Below, in pieces: positions 1 through 12,429 of a stretch of 64,000 bases of DNA. Location: contig NC_081142.1 of NCBI RefSeq assembly GCF_958295425.1, positions 27,869,151-27,933,150 of the forward strand. The letters run 5' to 3'. A program made the position numbers and the translations under genes. Numbering within the stretch: position 1 is the first letter of the stretch; each line of letters starts with the position of its first letter. The notes under the pieces are model-generated. The model saw only the letters and a list, made by a program, of their open reading frames with translations. It did no database searches and was not told where the DNA came from. The DNA comes from Solea solea. Taxonomy: Eukaryota > Chordata > Actinopteri > Pleuronectiformes > Soleidae.

Positions 1-1945
1 GCGCCTCGCGGCGCCCCTCCAGCAGATGGCGCTCTAGGCAACTGCCTATATCGCCTATGCCAAGACCCAGCCCTGCCCGAGAGGACAGAACAACCGTAGT
101 GGTGGGAGAGATGAGGCTCTTTCCAACCAGGGCAAGTGGGACTAAATAAGCAGGGGTTTACCACTAACTAAGTCACTGATGGACGAGTTAACTTCTCTGA
201 TCAAGTCATGCATACGTTTCCTAACTACACGCACGTAGTGTAGGCTAGGCAGAAGGATAGTCGCAAAAGTGAAAGGGAAGGTCTCCAAGTGGGTAGTGAG
301 ACCTGCTATGAGGGAGTGTGGTTTGGAGACAGTGGCACTGTCTAAAAGACAGGAGGGTGTCGTGAAGGAGGACATGAAGACAGCTGGTGTAACAGAAACA
401 AGACGGAAGTAGACGATCCACTGTGGTTTTATTATATTTCTATGCAAACCTCAGTGTGTATTGCACGTACTAGAGGAGCACGAGGGCCAGAACAGCAGGT
501 TATTAGTTTGGAGAAAAGGGCTGACATCAATCTGACTGCCAACGGAATTTAAATGCCACTGCTGAATGAAGCAGATGTGCTGTGCTGCCGCAGCAGCAGT
601 GACCATGCATTAGAACTGTGGTTGCAATATATGAATGTAATGAATGTACCAAAGAAATTTACATATGTAAAATTACCAATTGACTTTTGAAACCCATTTC
701 ATTATGACAGATATTTTCTGCTGCAGTGTACTATATTTCTGTCTTCTGACACATCAGAGCTTACGTCATGAAGAATTGAACAATTTCAAAGATTTGCGGT
801 CATCTGGGGAAAAGGTCAGCTGTAAATTACTCCCATTCCTCTCAGACGATTGCTGCGCTGCGTGGTTATTTTAAGAAATCTGATGAATAAAATCATCTGA
901 TTTGACTCAGCGAGATGCAGATAAGGTTACGACAGCTGTTCTACAGCATAAAATCTGCTCCCACTGCAATCAGCTTTTATTATCTGGAAATATTGGTCAT
1001 TTATAAAAACAACGAAATTGATGTGATTGAAGAATTTATTCATGCTTATATTCTGCAACCCTTCTGAAACCAACCATTGGCAGATCTATTAAATATGAAC
1101 CGCAATAAAGACATGTTAATGTGTGTGTGCCCTGAATGGATATGAATCCAAACATAACATTATGATGGACTACTGTTTAAATGTTCTTTACAATAGTGCC
1201 GTGTCTTTATTTATGTAAAAAAAATATTCCTGTAAGTTATTGTGTTACATAAAGACAAAAAAAAAAGGATAAAAATGGATAACATGATCTGACATACTGA
1301 TGTTTTATTGTTCAAACATATGCAGGCATGTTTGTGGTTTAAGACCCGTTAGTTCTCCCAGAACTACTTTTCTCATGAAATTATTTAACAACGTTACATC
1401 CGCTCTACTCCTGGGGTCTGTGTCATACAACTTAATGTTCAAAAATCCGAAATATCCCTTTAACCATGTACTCGCTGGTCACAGGGTGGGTGTGGCTCAA
1501 CGCCCGTGACCCCACCTCCACCCTGTCCTTACATGTGTGGTGAAGAGGGAGAACGAGCTCCCTGTTACATGTGTTTATATAAGCCATGCTAACACTAATG
1601 GTTTTCTCTGTAACTCCATGACTGATGGATGTGACCCATTGTGAAAAGTTCCTGAGGTCTAGTCGACACTGATCACGTTATCGCAGACAGGCTTAGAGCA
1701 GAAGGTCAGTTTGTATCTCTCTGTCTGACCTACCATATCTCTCACCATCTACACTCTACACAAACACAACGGTGCTATTGAATTCATAACAACAGCCGAG
1801 ACAAGCAATTAGCCTCCACTGCCACTGGATTCTTCGATTCAGCTCCATCACAACGTTATGCTTTTTCTACAGGGATGACAAACTAATCGATTTAGAACCA
1901 GGAGGCCACATAATGACATCATCACCCAGGGACATGTGACACGTG
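1..1945. other. Unannotated intergenic sequence
   Basis: I see no gene here. The first ~100 bases are GC-rich (cgcctcgcggcgcccc, agatggcgctctagg) and look like the edge of an older dispersed repeat that I cannot name. The rest is AT-rich with short A-runs (around 1,218 and 1,256) and frames of at most 101 codons without recognisable domains or splice-site context. Confidence 0.5.
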
Positions 1946-1955
1946 TGCAGCACAC

Positions 1956-2015
1956 GGCAGTTTTGAGTGGTCATCAAGACTAGAAAGTGCTGCATAAATA
2001 CAGTCCATTTACACA
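1956..2015 (+). repeat. SINE 3' tail fragment
   Basis: The string TTTTGAGTGGTCATCAAGAC followed by a degenerate version of 'tagaaaagcgctatataaatgcagtccatttac' is the tail seen on abundant teleost tRNA-derived SINEs and their partner LINEs. Only the tail is recognisable; the tRNA-like head is missing or too decayed. The family assignment is from memory of the motif. Confidence 0.5.
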
Positions 2016-4455
2016 GAATCTGACACCAGGACTTTGTTGAAACACTCGGAATAACAAACTATTTTAGCACAAATTATTTTAGTATTAGTCTAGAGTATTT
2101 ACCATACGTCCATTGATTCTCATTTCATAGTCATTTTCACTGAGAAGGTAACACGACAAAAAAATTCCAGATTATATCTAAGAAGTGAGCTGTCACACTC
2201 ACACGAGCAGCTATAGTGGTTCATGAGTCTCGCAGGCGTCTTTAATCTGAGTCTGAAGAAGCAGTTGAAGCATTTTAAACTGATTCATAACATTAAAATA
2301 GGCCGCTGGCAGGTTTGTGGTACATTTATATTAATGCAATGGTCTATGTATTGATGTAGTTGTAAATTTCACCTTGTAACCAACCAATATGTATCAAATG
2401 CAGTGAGTTCATGATTTGTTTTAGAAAGAAATGACAGACTATAGCTTTCAGTATTAACAGTGTGTATTGTGCAAACATGTAGCATCTCTAATCCCTGTGC
2501 CTTTCATCCCTCCATATGGCACCAGAGAAAAAGAAAATCCCCTGGGACTATTTTTAACACAGTTTGAAGCTGTGGTTTTGGAACAGAAGGTGGTTTGTGG
2601 GAACCTTTCTGTGAACACCTCTGGATATTTTATAAGGCTACATTCTGCCTGCAAAGTTTCAAGCAGCGAAAATGTGAAGGCAATTCAATTTCACAGGCTC
2701 CAGTTCACGCTGGTGAAGGAGGAAAATCCAGCCAGAAGAGACAGGAGCCAACTGGATGAGCCTCTCGGCCACAGGCTGTTCAGTTCAGAGACTTCTAACA
2801 GATTGTGCCAGCTGGTTCATCTCTCTGCCACATGTAGAGACATCTCTCTCGACACAGTCCAAGCTTAAACCTCACATCACATATTTTATTAAGACCTTAG
2901 CACTAGCGTTTCTGCAAAGGTTGCACAAGATGCAAAACGTGTAAAAGAGTGATGAAAAATGTTCAGAGAAAAGTGAGGTCAGGTCGACCTCATGTTTATG
3001 TAAAGTTTCAGACGACACCATGTCGGTGTACTGAAGTCATACGTGCAGGATTCCATATAATGTTGAGCACAAATTAGCCTTTAACCCTACATGCAAAACA
3101 AAAACAACTACCATACCATCCATCCATGCATCCATCCATCCTCCATCATCCATCCATCCATCCTGTTATCTCTTAGCAGCAGCAGTTTGCTCATCTCATC
3201 CCTTCTTTGTTTAGTCGTCCTCTCATTCTCTCTCTCTCTCACCTCCATCATTGTCTTTTGTCAGTGAGCCGCGCTGGTTGACATTTAGTTCATCCCCTCT
3301 CTCTCTCTTTCTTTCTCTCTTCTCTCTCTCATCATCTGACTCCCTTTATTCTTACAAAACATGCATGAAATCACTTTCAGCCTTTGTCCATTCAAGAGTT
3401 GCAATTATGTCTCCTTTAGCCTGGCTTCTCCTCACCCGACCGCATGATGGATTCATCTTCTCCTCCATGTATAGGCTCCACACAGAGGTCTCTGCATTAA
3501 AAATGCATTAAGTTGAACAAAGTTGTCAAGCTGTCTCTGTCTTCATCCTTCATGTCACATATTTATTCATGTGCGAGGAGTTGTTTATTTTAGGCACGTG
3601 TATGAAGGATGCAACAAAGACATGAGAAACCTGTATGATAGAATCAATGAAGGACAACAAAAGGCAACATTGACTATGTCATTAAAGCATATAGGAAAAA
3701 TGTTATAACTAAAGTAAAATTGCTTCCCAGTAGCTGAGGGTGTCAGCTTATTGAAGCATGTAATCTGCATGATGACAGCAAAAACTCATCCATCATGAGA
3801 GGAAAACATATGCATGAGTAAACATATATACATTGTGGTGCAAGAACATCCCCCAAGTGATTTCAAAGCAGCGCACTGCATGTGTGCTCCACTCAGGGCC
3901 TAATTATGTCGGCTTGATGGCTTCATCTCACCTGGCTTGTTTTTATAGAACAGGAGATGATCGCATTAACAGACTTCAGAGGAAAGTCTTTCACATGTCC
4001 ACGTCACATGTTTAGATGCAGCCATGTAGAGAAGGAAGCAGTGCAGATTTAGCTTTTCTGCAAATCACACGGCCTGAAACCACCAGTGCTGCATCATTTT
4101 ACAAAACAAAAAAAGATGAAACCTACAGGCAGAAATACAGACGGTCACTTTAGGGAACATTGTGTCACATGTTTGTCCCCCAGGACTCTAAAAGGGTTTC
4201 TTTAATCTCATAATGACTTTCTGCAAAGCTTCTTGTCCCATTATGATGAGTTTCCGCTGTCCTTGTGTGACTTTTTGCCCAATTAATAACAGAAAATTAC
4301 TTTGGTAGAAGTTCAGGTCACTTATATACATGTGTTTTACATGTTTTATTGAATTAATTGTATTATTAAAAGTAAAAATTCAAGTTAACGTGAACATTTT
4401 GAAAATGATAAGGTTTGTTCACAACACAAACATTAGACTGAAAAATGACTTATGC
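2016..4455. other. Unannotated intergenic sequence with simple repeats
   Basis: Contains a (CCAT)n tract at about 3,115-3,165 and CT-rich tracts at about 3,225-3,330. A 133-codon open frame on the + strand (2,467-2,868) shows no domain, compositional bias or splice context that I recognise, so I do not call it a gene. Confidence 0.5.
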
Positions 4456-4457
4456 TG

Positions 4458-4566
4458 ATAATCCATCCATCTTCTACCGCCTTGTCCTCCACATGAAGGT
4501 GATGATGTGCCAATCTCAGCTGACATAGGGTAATAGGCGGAGTCACACCCGGACAGATCACATGTT
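4458..4566 (+). repeat. Fragment of an abundant teleost dispersed repeat
   Basis: The string 'ccatccatcttctaccgcc', then 'caatctcagctgacatagg' and 'aggcggagtcacacccgga', matches a very common fish interspersed repeat in which a conserved core 'CAATCTCAGCTGACATAGGGCGAAAGGCGGGGTACACC' follows a CCAT run. An inverted fragment of the same repeat lies at 33,780-33,885. The element class is uncertain; I recognise the motif but cannot name the database entry. Confidence 0.5.
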
Positions 4567-4829
4567 CAGATGAACACATTTCATTTGAAAAACTCTGTGA
4601 AGAAGATGTGTAGTGGCGAAACTACACTTGGATAGTCGTTAGCTGTAAGTAGGTTTCAACTGGCTTGACTCGTTGGTACTGTTGTAATTCATCAAGCATG
4701 AAGGCGAGGGAGAGTTGTGTGAAGGGTTTGCACATTTATTTCCACTTGCCGTACATCCAAGTCACATTTCCATCTATATGTATCCAAGCTACTCTAGGAT
4801 CAGCGTCACATAGAAATATTCCCTTGATG

Positions 4830-5685
4830 TTCAGTTTGTGAATGACGATCTATAGATTCCAAAAGTAAGACAACTGACACTTGATGACCATCTCTCCCTC
4901 ACTGCCAACATTGCTGCAACAGCTCGATCTTGCAGATACATGTTGCACAACATCAGAAGGATACGGCCTCTTCTAACCCAGAAGGCGGCACAGGTTCTGG
5001 TCCAGGCTCTTGTCATCTCACGCTTGGACTACTGCAACTCCCTCCTGGCTGGTCTCCCTGCGTGTGCCATACGACCTCTGCAACTCATCCAGAATGCAGG
5101 ATGAGTGGTCTTCAACTTACCAAGATTCTCCCACACTACACCGCTCCTCCGCTCCCTTCACTGGCTTCCTGTAGCTGCTCGCATCCGCTTCAAGACTCTA
5201 GTGCTTGCGTTCCATGCTACAAACGGATCCGGTCCAGCCTACATCCAGGATATGATCAAAACCTACACCCCAGCCCGCCCACTCCGCTCTGCATCAGTAA
5301 ACCGGCTTGCTGCCCCCTCACTGAGAGGATCGCAGAGGCATTTACAGAACTCCAGACTGTTCACTGTCCTAGCTCCCAAATGGTGGAAAGAGCTCCCGAT
5401 CGACATCCGGACAGCGGAAAGCCTCTACATCTTCCGCCGCCGACTAAAAACACATTTCTTCCGACTCTACCTTGACTAAGACGACGACGGGAAAAAAAAC
5501 AAAAACAAAAAAAACTTATACATCGCACTTATGACTAGCACTTCATAGTTTAGCTCACTTGAAGCTCTTTCTTACTTCTAGCTCTTATTTGTACCCAAAT
5601 GTTTAAATGCACTTATTGTAAGTCGCTTTGGATAAAAGCGTCTGCTAAATGACATGTAATAATAATAATAATGTAATAACAATGT
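4830..5685 (+). pseudogene. L2-type LINE, 3' end of ORF2 and 3' UTR (5'-truncated)
   Basis: The plus strand reads as the C-terminal half of an L2-clade reverse transcriptase ORF2. A stretch resembling LDDHLSLTANIAATARS (about 4,880) leads into VLVQALVISRLDYCNSLLAG (about 5,000-5,050), then NLPRFSHTTPLLRSLHWLPV and a C-terminal domain ending near LKTHFFRLYLD and a stop at 5,477-5,479. The frame is broken once by TGA at 5,102-5,104, where functional relatives usually have a sense codon; a CGA-to-TGA CpG decay would explain it. The 3' UTR ends with the diagnostic TAAGTCGCTTTGGATAAAAG, GCGTCTGCTAAATG and a short (AAT)n tail at about 5,660-5,680. The RT catalytic domain and endonuclease are absent, so this is a dead 5'-truncated copy. 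Confidence 0.85.
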
Positions 5686-5689
5686 AACC

Positions 5690-6373
5690 TAATGTCACGT
5701 GGTGACCTGACAGTCAAAAAACCTTGTAAGAAGTACAGCTTCTAAATGGACACATCAATCCAACTGCTAGATCATTTTCAGTACATATCTTCCAATTCCT
5801 TTATCTATCATAGCCGTCACAGATATCAAAGTGTCCATGTTAGCTTTTATCTAAATAACAAACTGTTAATAAATTACATTGTAACAAGTATCAAATCTTG
5901 TATTAGCCACCTGGCCTAACCCTGAACTAAACTAACTAGACTTTGGCTCCTACAATGTGTAACTGATGAACTTAATTTGTTGAGTAAATAATTTAATATT
6001 TGTTATAAGAAAAGTTGTGGTTACTGACTTGAATATTTTAAGTTCACTAAGGATAAGAGCAATTTTAATTGGAAACTGTTTAAAGAGTTTAAAAGTGTTT
6101 AGATATTGGGTTAAACACTACAGTGCTTTAAAATCATACACATTTACTGGATTAAGTGGGAAAGAGCTCAGGTTAACCACCTCTCATCATAGTAAAACAC
6201 ACTAGAGAGGCGTTACTAACAGAAATGTTATTAATGGTTATAGAAGCCATGCATGTAAGAAGGCAGCCACCTGGGAATCCTAACTCAGGGTATGTGAGGT
6301 TTCACCGAGTTTCCGACTTCAGGGGGTGTTCCTTACACAGGAAATTCAACTTAAAATGTAACACACCATTATT
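5690..6373. other. Unannotated AT-rich spacer
   Basis: AT-rich sequence with no gene or recognised repeat between the L2 copy and the X-family derivative. Confidence 0.5.
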
Positions 6374-6995
6374 AGGGTTCGAGCAACTCTGTTGCAAGAA
6401 CACAGCGCCTCCTGGTGGTAACATAAAATAAAACAAATTCACAATTTCGCTTATAACTTTTACAGAGTTCATCGTATCAAACTCAAAATAAGTGAAAACA
6501 ATCAAAACACATGGTAGATGATGCGTGCTGAATATTATAACAAATCGTTCAACGGTGTTGCCATGGCAACACTGCAAAGTATTCACTCAACTGAGTGGTT
6601 CGTTCGTTCATTTTCATGCAGTACCTTTTTATCGCCACATGATGGAGGCACCTGCATACAAATCTATATGAAAATATTCCATGTCAAAATCAGCACCCCC
6701 TGGTGACGGCAGACAAAATTACATTTACAGTTTTTCATGCTGCTCTAACAGGGATTGTTGTATCCACTTGAAACTTGATATGTGAGACCTCAGACCCGTC
6801 CGGAACATGTCTGTAAAGGACGCACAGGGACGCTGAAAATAGTCCGAGCTGAAAATAACTAGGACTGAAAATAACTAGTACCGCAAGCGGTGAATGAACG
6901 GGAGATGAGCTCGAGGACTCGTGCTGCGACGTGGGCCTACGGAGACTCGCGAGTCTCGAGCTCGAACCTGTTCATTACCGCTTGCGGTACTAGTT
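6374..6995 (+). mobile_element. Internally deleted copy of the X repeat family
   Basis: It begins with the same palindromic head as X1 (agggttcgagcaac at 6,374, as at 44,935 and 44,990). It then jumps to the X internal module 'acagcgcctcctggtgg' (about 6,403), continues through 'tgttgccatggcaac' (6,557), 'cagcaccccctggtgac' (6,690) and 'cagggattgttgtatccac' (6,748), and ends with the triplicated 'tgaaaataactagtac'-like motif and a large terminal hairpin. Compared with the ~2.5-kb X1, about 1.8 kb of interior is missing and the sequence is visibly diverged. Both ends are preserved, as in a non-autonomous deletion derivative. No coding capacity. Confidence 0.75.
6873..6995. repeat. Terminal inverted repeat/hairpin of the X-family copy
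   Basis: The left arm starts AACTAGTACCGCAAGCGGT and the right arm ends ACCGCTTGCGGTACTAGTT. With the inner parts (gaatgaacggg / cctgttcatt, gagctcgag / ctcgagctcg) the arms pair over about 45 bp with a few mismatches. The same structure with different loop sequence occurs at 47,335-47,435. Confidence 0.8.
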
Positions 6996-7357
6996 TGCCC
7001 TTTAAAATTGAGCCTGTGCTGTACCAACAGCCAGTGAATGAGCATGAAACACATGCTGTAGAAATCAACCCATCTGCCATGTGTGTAATACAAGTGCAGC
7101 AGTGTGATGACCTCACTGAACAGCCACTTTAAATAATCTTAATCTCATTGTCGACACACCACACTGCCTAGTTTACCTCTGCAGCACACACAGAGCTGCA
7201 CAAAGCCGGTCTGTCACAGCTGTGGACCATCACAGGAAACAATAAAAACACCCACAAATTGCTCTGACCTTTTTAAAGAACATTATTTGCTCCACATCAA
7301 ATGGCTTCCTAGGTTTAATGTGGCCCCTTACTGCACCTGCGGCATGAGATCCGTACG

Positions 7358-7361
<4 letters not shown>

Positions 7362-7395
<34 letters not shown>
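7362..7395. repeat. (TG)n microsatellite
   Basis: Uninterrupted TG dinucleotide run of about 34 bp. Confidence 0.95.
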
Positions 7396-7396
<1 letters not shown>

Positions 7397-7512
7397 TAGG
7401 TAAGCAGATGCCACCTCTGGATCAAACCCTCTATCACAGGGGTTTAGGGCATAACAATACAGGAGGCATATTGAGGCAGCCCTGGTGAAATCAGCACGAC
7501 TGCAGCAACTTT

Positions 7513-7557
7513 GCACACGCACACACCCACACACACGCGCACACACACACGCACACA
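7513..7557. repeat. (CA)n imperfect microsatellite
   Basis: Imperfect CA run with interspersed CGC and CCC interruptions. Together with the (TG)n at 7,362-7,395 it can form a long-range foldback. Confidence 0.9.
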
Positions 7558-7701
7558 AGAAAGAAGAATAAATCCTTGTGACCTAATTTAAAGTCTGCAC
7601 TGTTTCCTCCTCTATCTCACACTCCTGTCATCTGATGAGTGCGACTTAATGGTTTTCAGTGTGTAAAGCTCATTTTCCTGCATGTTCATTCAAACTGAAA
7701 C

Positions 7702-7727
7702 TGTGTGTGTGTGTGTGTGTGTGTGTA
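7702..7727. repeat. (TG)n microsatellite
   Basis: Perfect TG run of about 25 bp. Confidence 0.95.
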
Positions 7728-8104
7728 AGAAAGAGAGGTGTCGGCGGCCCATATGTTGCATTATGCATTGGGACTTGTTAACATGTGTGTCAGCTGTGAC
7801 ACTGGCAGCTCTTCTCGTGTCTGTCCCTCTGTGTCGCCCCGTAAACTTCCTCCTCGTCTGCTGACAGTTGTCGTTCAAACCCGGCCTTCCTGCTCCTCTG
7901 TGCCTTTGTTGTGTTGTTATTTGATGTTTGTCACAGATGGTACTTCAGCAGTTTCATTCTTCATGGAAGATAACGGCGTCCCTGGGTGTTTGTGCAACGC
8001 CGACTATTATCTACTTTGCTCACGACCGTTGTGAAAAGAACACGTTTCTTATTATTCGGCATCAGAAAATGTCTTTTATTTATAATGTCTATTGTAATGG
8101 AGAA

Positions 8105-8300
8105 TCAGCACTACCAGTGCTGGAAATGTTACTTTTAAAAAGTAATTAGTTACAGTTACTAGTTACTTCTCCAAGTCAGTAGCTGAATTGGTTACTGAGT
8201 TACATTACATTATAAAAGTAACTATTATTCAGTAACTAACGGCGTTACTGAAAAAAGTAACGCCGTTAGTAACACTGTTTATTTTTAATGTCGTTACTTC
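8105..8300. mobile_element. Non-autonomous DNA-transposon-like repeat ('agttacagttactagttac' type)
   Basis: The sequence 'aaagtaattagttacagtta', 'ctagttacttctccaa' and repeated 'gttactgagttaca' is a widespread short repeat of fish and other animal genomes, usually classed as a non-autonomous DNA element. The centre holds a perfect 15-bp-arm hairpin (8,235-8,249 with 8,256-8,270; arm ACTAACGGCGTTACT, loop gaaaaa). A diverged relative may lie near 25,860-25,965. I cannot give a family name. Confidence 0.55.
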
Positions 8301-9333
8301 GTTATCACTGCCTATTACTGTGTCCAGTATGATTACCATTAACATTTAACAGTCATAAACGACAGTGGAACACTTAAAATCTATGCTACTCAGTAGAATT
8401 TGTGAAATCAAATCAAATGTTAGTTGTATAGTAGGAACTTTCTAAACAGGCAACATGAGTCTGTCGATGTTTATGCTTATGTTCAGCGAGAGAAACTTAA
8501 ATGGAACACATTTTTGTGCTGGGCGAAGAAAAAGGCTGAATGCCCATATGAATGTTCAAGCCCTCTCCACCTATGGAGGGTGCACACCTTATCACAAATG
8601 GAATTTGGGCAATAAATATAAATGTGGCTCCTACAAAGCATGTCTGTGGGATACGTGAGCGCAAGTTCATTGAGAGATTTAAAAACCAATAAAAAAGGAT
8701 TTTAAAATCAATAGTAAGTGACGGGGAACACTGCAGGGACTGAGGCACAGGTGACATGTGGGCTTTTGTTTCCTGAGGACAGTAATCCAGAAAAGTCTTA
8801 GTCTAACCTACTGGTGATAAATACATGTATGAGCCTGGTTAGCACAGTAATGCTTGTACTTGATGAAAAATGATTCTTAAATCATAAAAGTGATGACAAG
8901 CAACCGTTTTAATTCACTGTCATGACCTAATATGTTGGTCACACACTTATGGTTAGAATTCAGTGGCACAAGGAACTGTTTGAACCGGAATTGATCAGTT
9001 TTTTATTGGATTGTAAATCTCAGCTCAGTGGTGTAGTCTACCTGATACACAGGTATGTATACCCACTACAAGAGTGTGTCAGTGACAGTATACCCACTGC
9101 AGTAGACCACACTACACCATTGATTCAGCTCCCAATTCTCCCAATTCAGTTTCCAGGTCCTGTCGGTAAGGCAAAACCAATCAAACACAGGTGAAAGAAC
9201 TGTTTTGAGCACAGAGCTGGGAAAAGTGAGCACAATGTCCAGCAACCAGCGGCTTAACGTTCAACATGATATGAGACAGGCCGGCTCTCCAAGTGTGTCT
9301 TAACTGTGAGCATGACAAAAACAAAACAACCTG

Positions 9334-9365
<32 letters not shown>
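9334..9365. repeat. (TG)n microsatellite
   Basis: Perfect TG run of about 32 bp. Confidence 0.95.
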
Positions 9366-9368
<3 letters not shown>

Positions 9369-9504
9369 GACCTGGTTCTTCAGAGTGTTGTGTGCTGCAG
9401 AATTGCACATTTCTGTCTGTAACATTCCTGTGTTGAATTTCATACCATCTATATATCACTTAAATGAGCTCATGGGCAATAATACACCCTTGCTGCATTA
9501 TGTG

Positions 9505-9506
<2 letters not shown>

Positions 9507-9548
<42 letters not shown>
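9507..9548. repeat. (TG)n microsatellite
   Basis: Perfect TG run of about 41 bp, 140 bp after the previous one. Confidence 0.95.
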
Positions 9549-9550
<2 letters not shown>

Positions 9551-9892
9551 AGTATTCCCATGTGGCAGCTGACCTGCTATCTGTATGTGTTGGCCTCATG
9601 TTAAAGAGACACTGGTAGCTGTTCAGCTCCTGTCAGTCAAATGCAGCCAAGATGATTGACAGCTGGCGTCCGACAGAGGTAAATTACATGATGTCAGATT
9701 GACTTGTCTTCACGTTGGCCTCATTTTTCTTAAAGAAAATGTGTTTGACAGACATACAGACAAACCGTTGCTCCTTCACGTGCTCACAAACACAAGTCCC
9801 TAAATTATTTCTTACTCTGTGAAGGTTTCTAATTTTTGCAAATCTTAATTTGAAAATCTGCTTGGGTTAGTATAATATTGTGTATAAGGCAT

Positions 9893-9915
9893 TGTGTGTG
9901 TGTGTGTGTGTGTGT
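9893..9915. repeat. (TG)n microsatellite
   Basis: TG run of about 22 bp. Confidence 0.9.
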
Positions 9916-10229
9916 TCAAACCTTTTAAGGTATAATGGAGATGAAACAGTGTAGGTTCTTACTGTAGATATGTCCTTAGATCACATCTTCTTCATCTTTA
10001 CAAAGTTCAAACTCAATGGCGCCCTGTACACCAGGCATTAAAATGTGTTTTCTGTGATGGGATTACAATCAGATAGCGGCTGACCACATGTAAGTATGTG
10101 TATGTGTAAATACACCCGAGGAAGGATTGCTATCCAATCTGTGAAACCACTTCAGGAGGTGGTCCAGAGTGAAGTGTAAATGCGATTCGTCTCTGATGCG
10201 TCTGGTGCTTGTTGGCTTTGTCGGTTTTC

Positions 10230-10435
10230 CACATCATTGGGACGACGGTAGCTCTGTGGTTGAGTCGTCGTTCACCTGGAAGGTTGTGGGTTAAATTCCC
10301 AGCTAGTCCACATGCCGATGTGTCCATGAGTGAGACAATGACCACATTGCTCTTGACAGCTGTGCGGGCTGCGATGGACTTGATATGAAAGATGTGTGAT
10401 AGAAAATGTGCTGTGTGAATGTCAAAAACCATATT
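10230..10435 (+). repeat. tRNA-derived SINE (full head, decayed body)
   Basis: A polymerase III internal promoter is readable. The A-box-like segment is 'ggtagctctgtggttgag' (about 10,248-10,265) and the B-box-like segment is 'gggttaaattccc' (10,288-10,300; consensus GGTTCRANTCC). It is followed by the body 'agtccacatgccgatgtgtc', typical of common teleost SINEs. The B box has lost its CG, as expected for CpG decay. It is a relic with no evidence of current transcription. Confidence 0.7.
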
Positions 10436-10439
10436 GAAT

Positions 10440-11375
10440 TTTAATCAAGGGTGCTATTTAAACACAGACCATTAGCAACATTTACTTTTAAATGCAATGC
10501 TTAGCCTTACACTTGTGCTACACTATCTAGTTGGAAGACAACTATAAGTCTCGGTAAATCCCATTTTCAGGACAAAGAAATCTTGAAAACTGAAGAGTGA
10601 TTTTTTTCACATGTATCATTTGTGAAGAGGAGAAACTTTGCTTTACAGGGTTTTTAAACAAGGATAAGTCCCATCTCCTTATAGGCGGTTATAACGTTAC
10701 CTGCATATAGCAGAGTCTTGGTCTAAAACATGAGTTATGGTGATAAACATCAAAGATAAGACATAGTTTGACCTTAATTGAGCCTTAAATAATCAGGTCA
10801 TATTTATTAGCATGTCATTAAATGCAACATGATGTATATAATATCAAGATTGTTGCACTCCAATACACAGTATATCTAACATGTTGTTGCTGTGGCATTC
10901 TAAACTAAATATAAATAAACTTTATTGGCAGCAGTTTCATGAGACATCGGCCATAATGATGCCGTTTACATGAATAAATTCTAAATAGCAGTGGTGTATA
11001 GAAGTAATCTTTTCAAAGATATACCCAGAGCAGGGTCAGACATGCATTCAGAGACTCGTATTTATGGAGGGCCATTCGTGTATACATTACGTTTGGAGCA
11101 TTAGGTGCATTAAAAGTTAGATTGCTCCATATTCAAGGTCACAGGTCGCTCTGAATCTGTGACTGTGAATTCCTTTTGAATTTGCCAATAAGCAGTGAAG
11201 CAGTGAATAGGGCCGTGGGGAATGAGCTGCAGGTGACATGTGTGCAGCGCTGGAGGTTGATGGAGGACTGACCCTCCGCGTCTTTTACACAATCCTTGCC
11301 CAGATGGAACGGGTCACAGGCTGCAAATTGAGACCCAGGTTTGTTGGGCTGCTGATCTGATTCTTACACCCACTA

Positions 11376-11420
<45 letters not shown>

Positions 11421-12115
11421 ACACGCTGAATCCCACACTGTGCAAATGGAGAAAAGTCCATGTTGTTGAGCTGATGATAGGATTGACATGCACGTGATGG
11501 AAGCTCTTGAAAGCTTTAATGGAAATGTGAGAGAGCGTTAGAAACATGTCACGTTTTTCTTACTCACTGGTAAATGAGTGTGTGTGTTCTGTTTTGTTAC
11601 CTCTTTAAAACCTGTACCAGTATAAATGACAATGACCTTGTGAGGACCAATGGTCCTATCAGAGCTCCAGTTACTCAGTTTGCAGACAATGATACCGTGG
11701 CCTGCACAGGGGTGCTGGATTCAACCCGTGTTCACTGCCCACTTTAAATCCACGGAGATCGACCGATATATTGTAAAACCTGACAAAGTTCTGTTGCTTG
11801 TGTTTGTTCCCTTCACTCTGTTGTCTTCTGCTCACTGTGAGCACGTTTCATAGCACACATTCACCTCCACGGTCTCTCTGGGTCTGTGAGGATCTGGTAA
11901 AATGCTCCAGTCTCCGTGTGTTTTAGCATCTGTCCACCATCTTCACCTTTATGATGAAAGCGGCTGGCAAACTCCTTGGTTTTGTGATGTCAGTGACTGG
12001 AGCGCCATAGGAACCAAAGTCTAGTCCTGAGAAGGCAGGACTATCCCAGCTTTAGCCATGACTCTGATCCATCTCTATGTTTCTCTGTGTTCTTCTGTGT
12101 CTCCTCCTCCCATGT
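10440..12115. other. Unannotated intergenic sequence
   Basis: No gene seen. It includes a 40-bp (TG)n run at 11,379-11,419 and AT-rich sequence. Open frames are under 80 codons and featureless. Confidence 0.5.
11379..11419. repeat. (TG)n microsatellite
   Basis: Perfect TG run of about 40 bp. Confidence 0.95.
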
Positions 12116-12124
12116 GTCTTTGTG

Positions 12125-12420
12125 TGTTTATAAAGCTGCTTTCACACCTGCACTGAACTCCCGCTGGAAGGTCTGAAGGGGCTGGATAATCCACAGTGAA
12201 TGCACCAGACCCTTGGGATGGGTGCTGGAGTTTGCCCCTACTGGGGATTCCATTGTCTTGGTGGGGGAATTCCATGTCCATGTGGGCAATGACAGCATGA
12301 CCTGGAGGAGCGTGATTGGGAGGAACAGCGTGTCTGGTCTGAACAGGCTTCCCACGAGTCCTTGAAATCCTGGAAAAGTTTGTAAATATGAACATCTTTA
12401 AAAAGCCGAAATAGACAAGG
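12125..12420 (+). pseudogene. LINE fragment, AP-endonuclease domain scrap
   Basis: On the plus strand one frame reads IVLVGEFHVHVGNDSMTWRS followed by VIGRNSVSGLNRL. This matches the 'GDFNAHVG' active-site block of APE-type endonuclease in non-LTR retrotransposons, which is often mis-annotated in fish as a craniofacial-development-protein-2-like gene. The catalytic D of GDFN is E here, flanking frames are broken, and only about 90 codons remain. It is a dead fragment; the LINE clade cannot be assigned. Confidence 0.6.
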
Positions 12421-12429
12421 TTCATTGAA

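Noticed and set aside
142..447. 101-codon minus-strand frame near the window start
   Set aside because: No domain or splice signal; treated as a chance frame.
2467..2868. 133-codon plus-strand open frame
   Set aside because: No domain, no codon bias I can judge, no splice context; within chance length for this much sequence.
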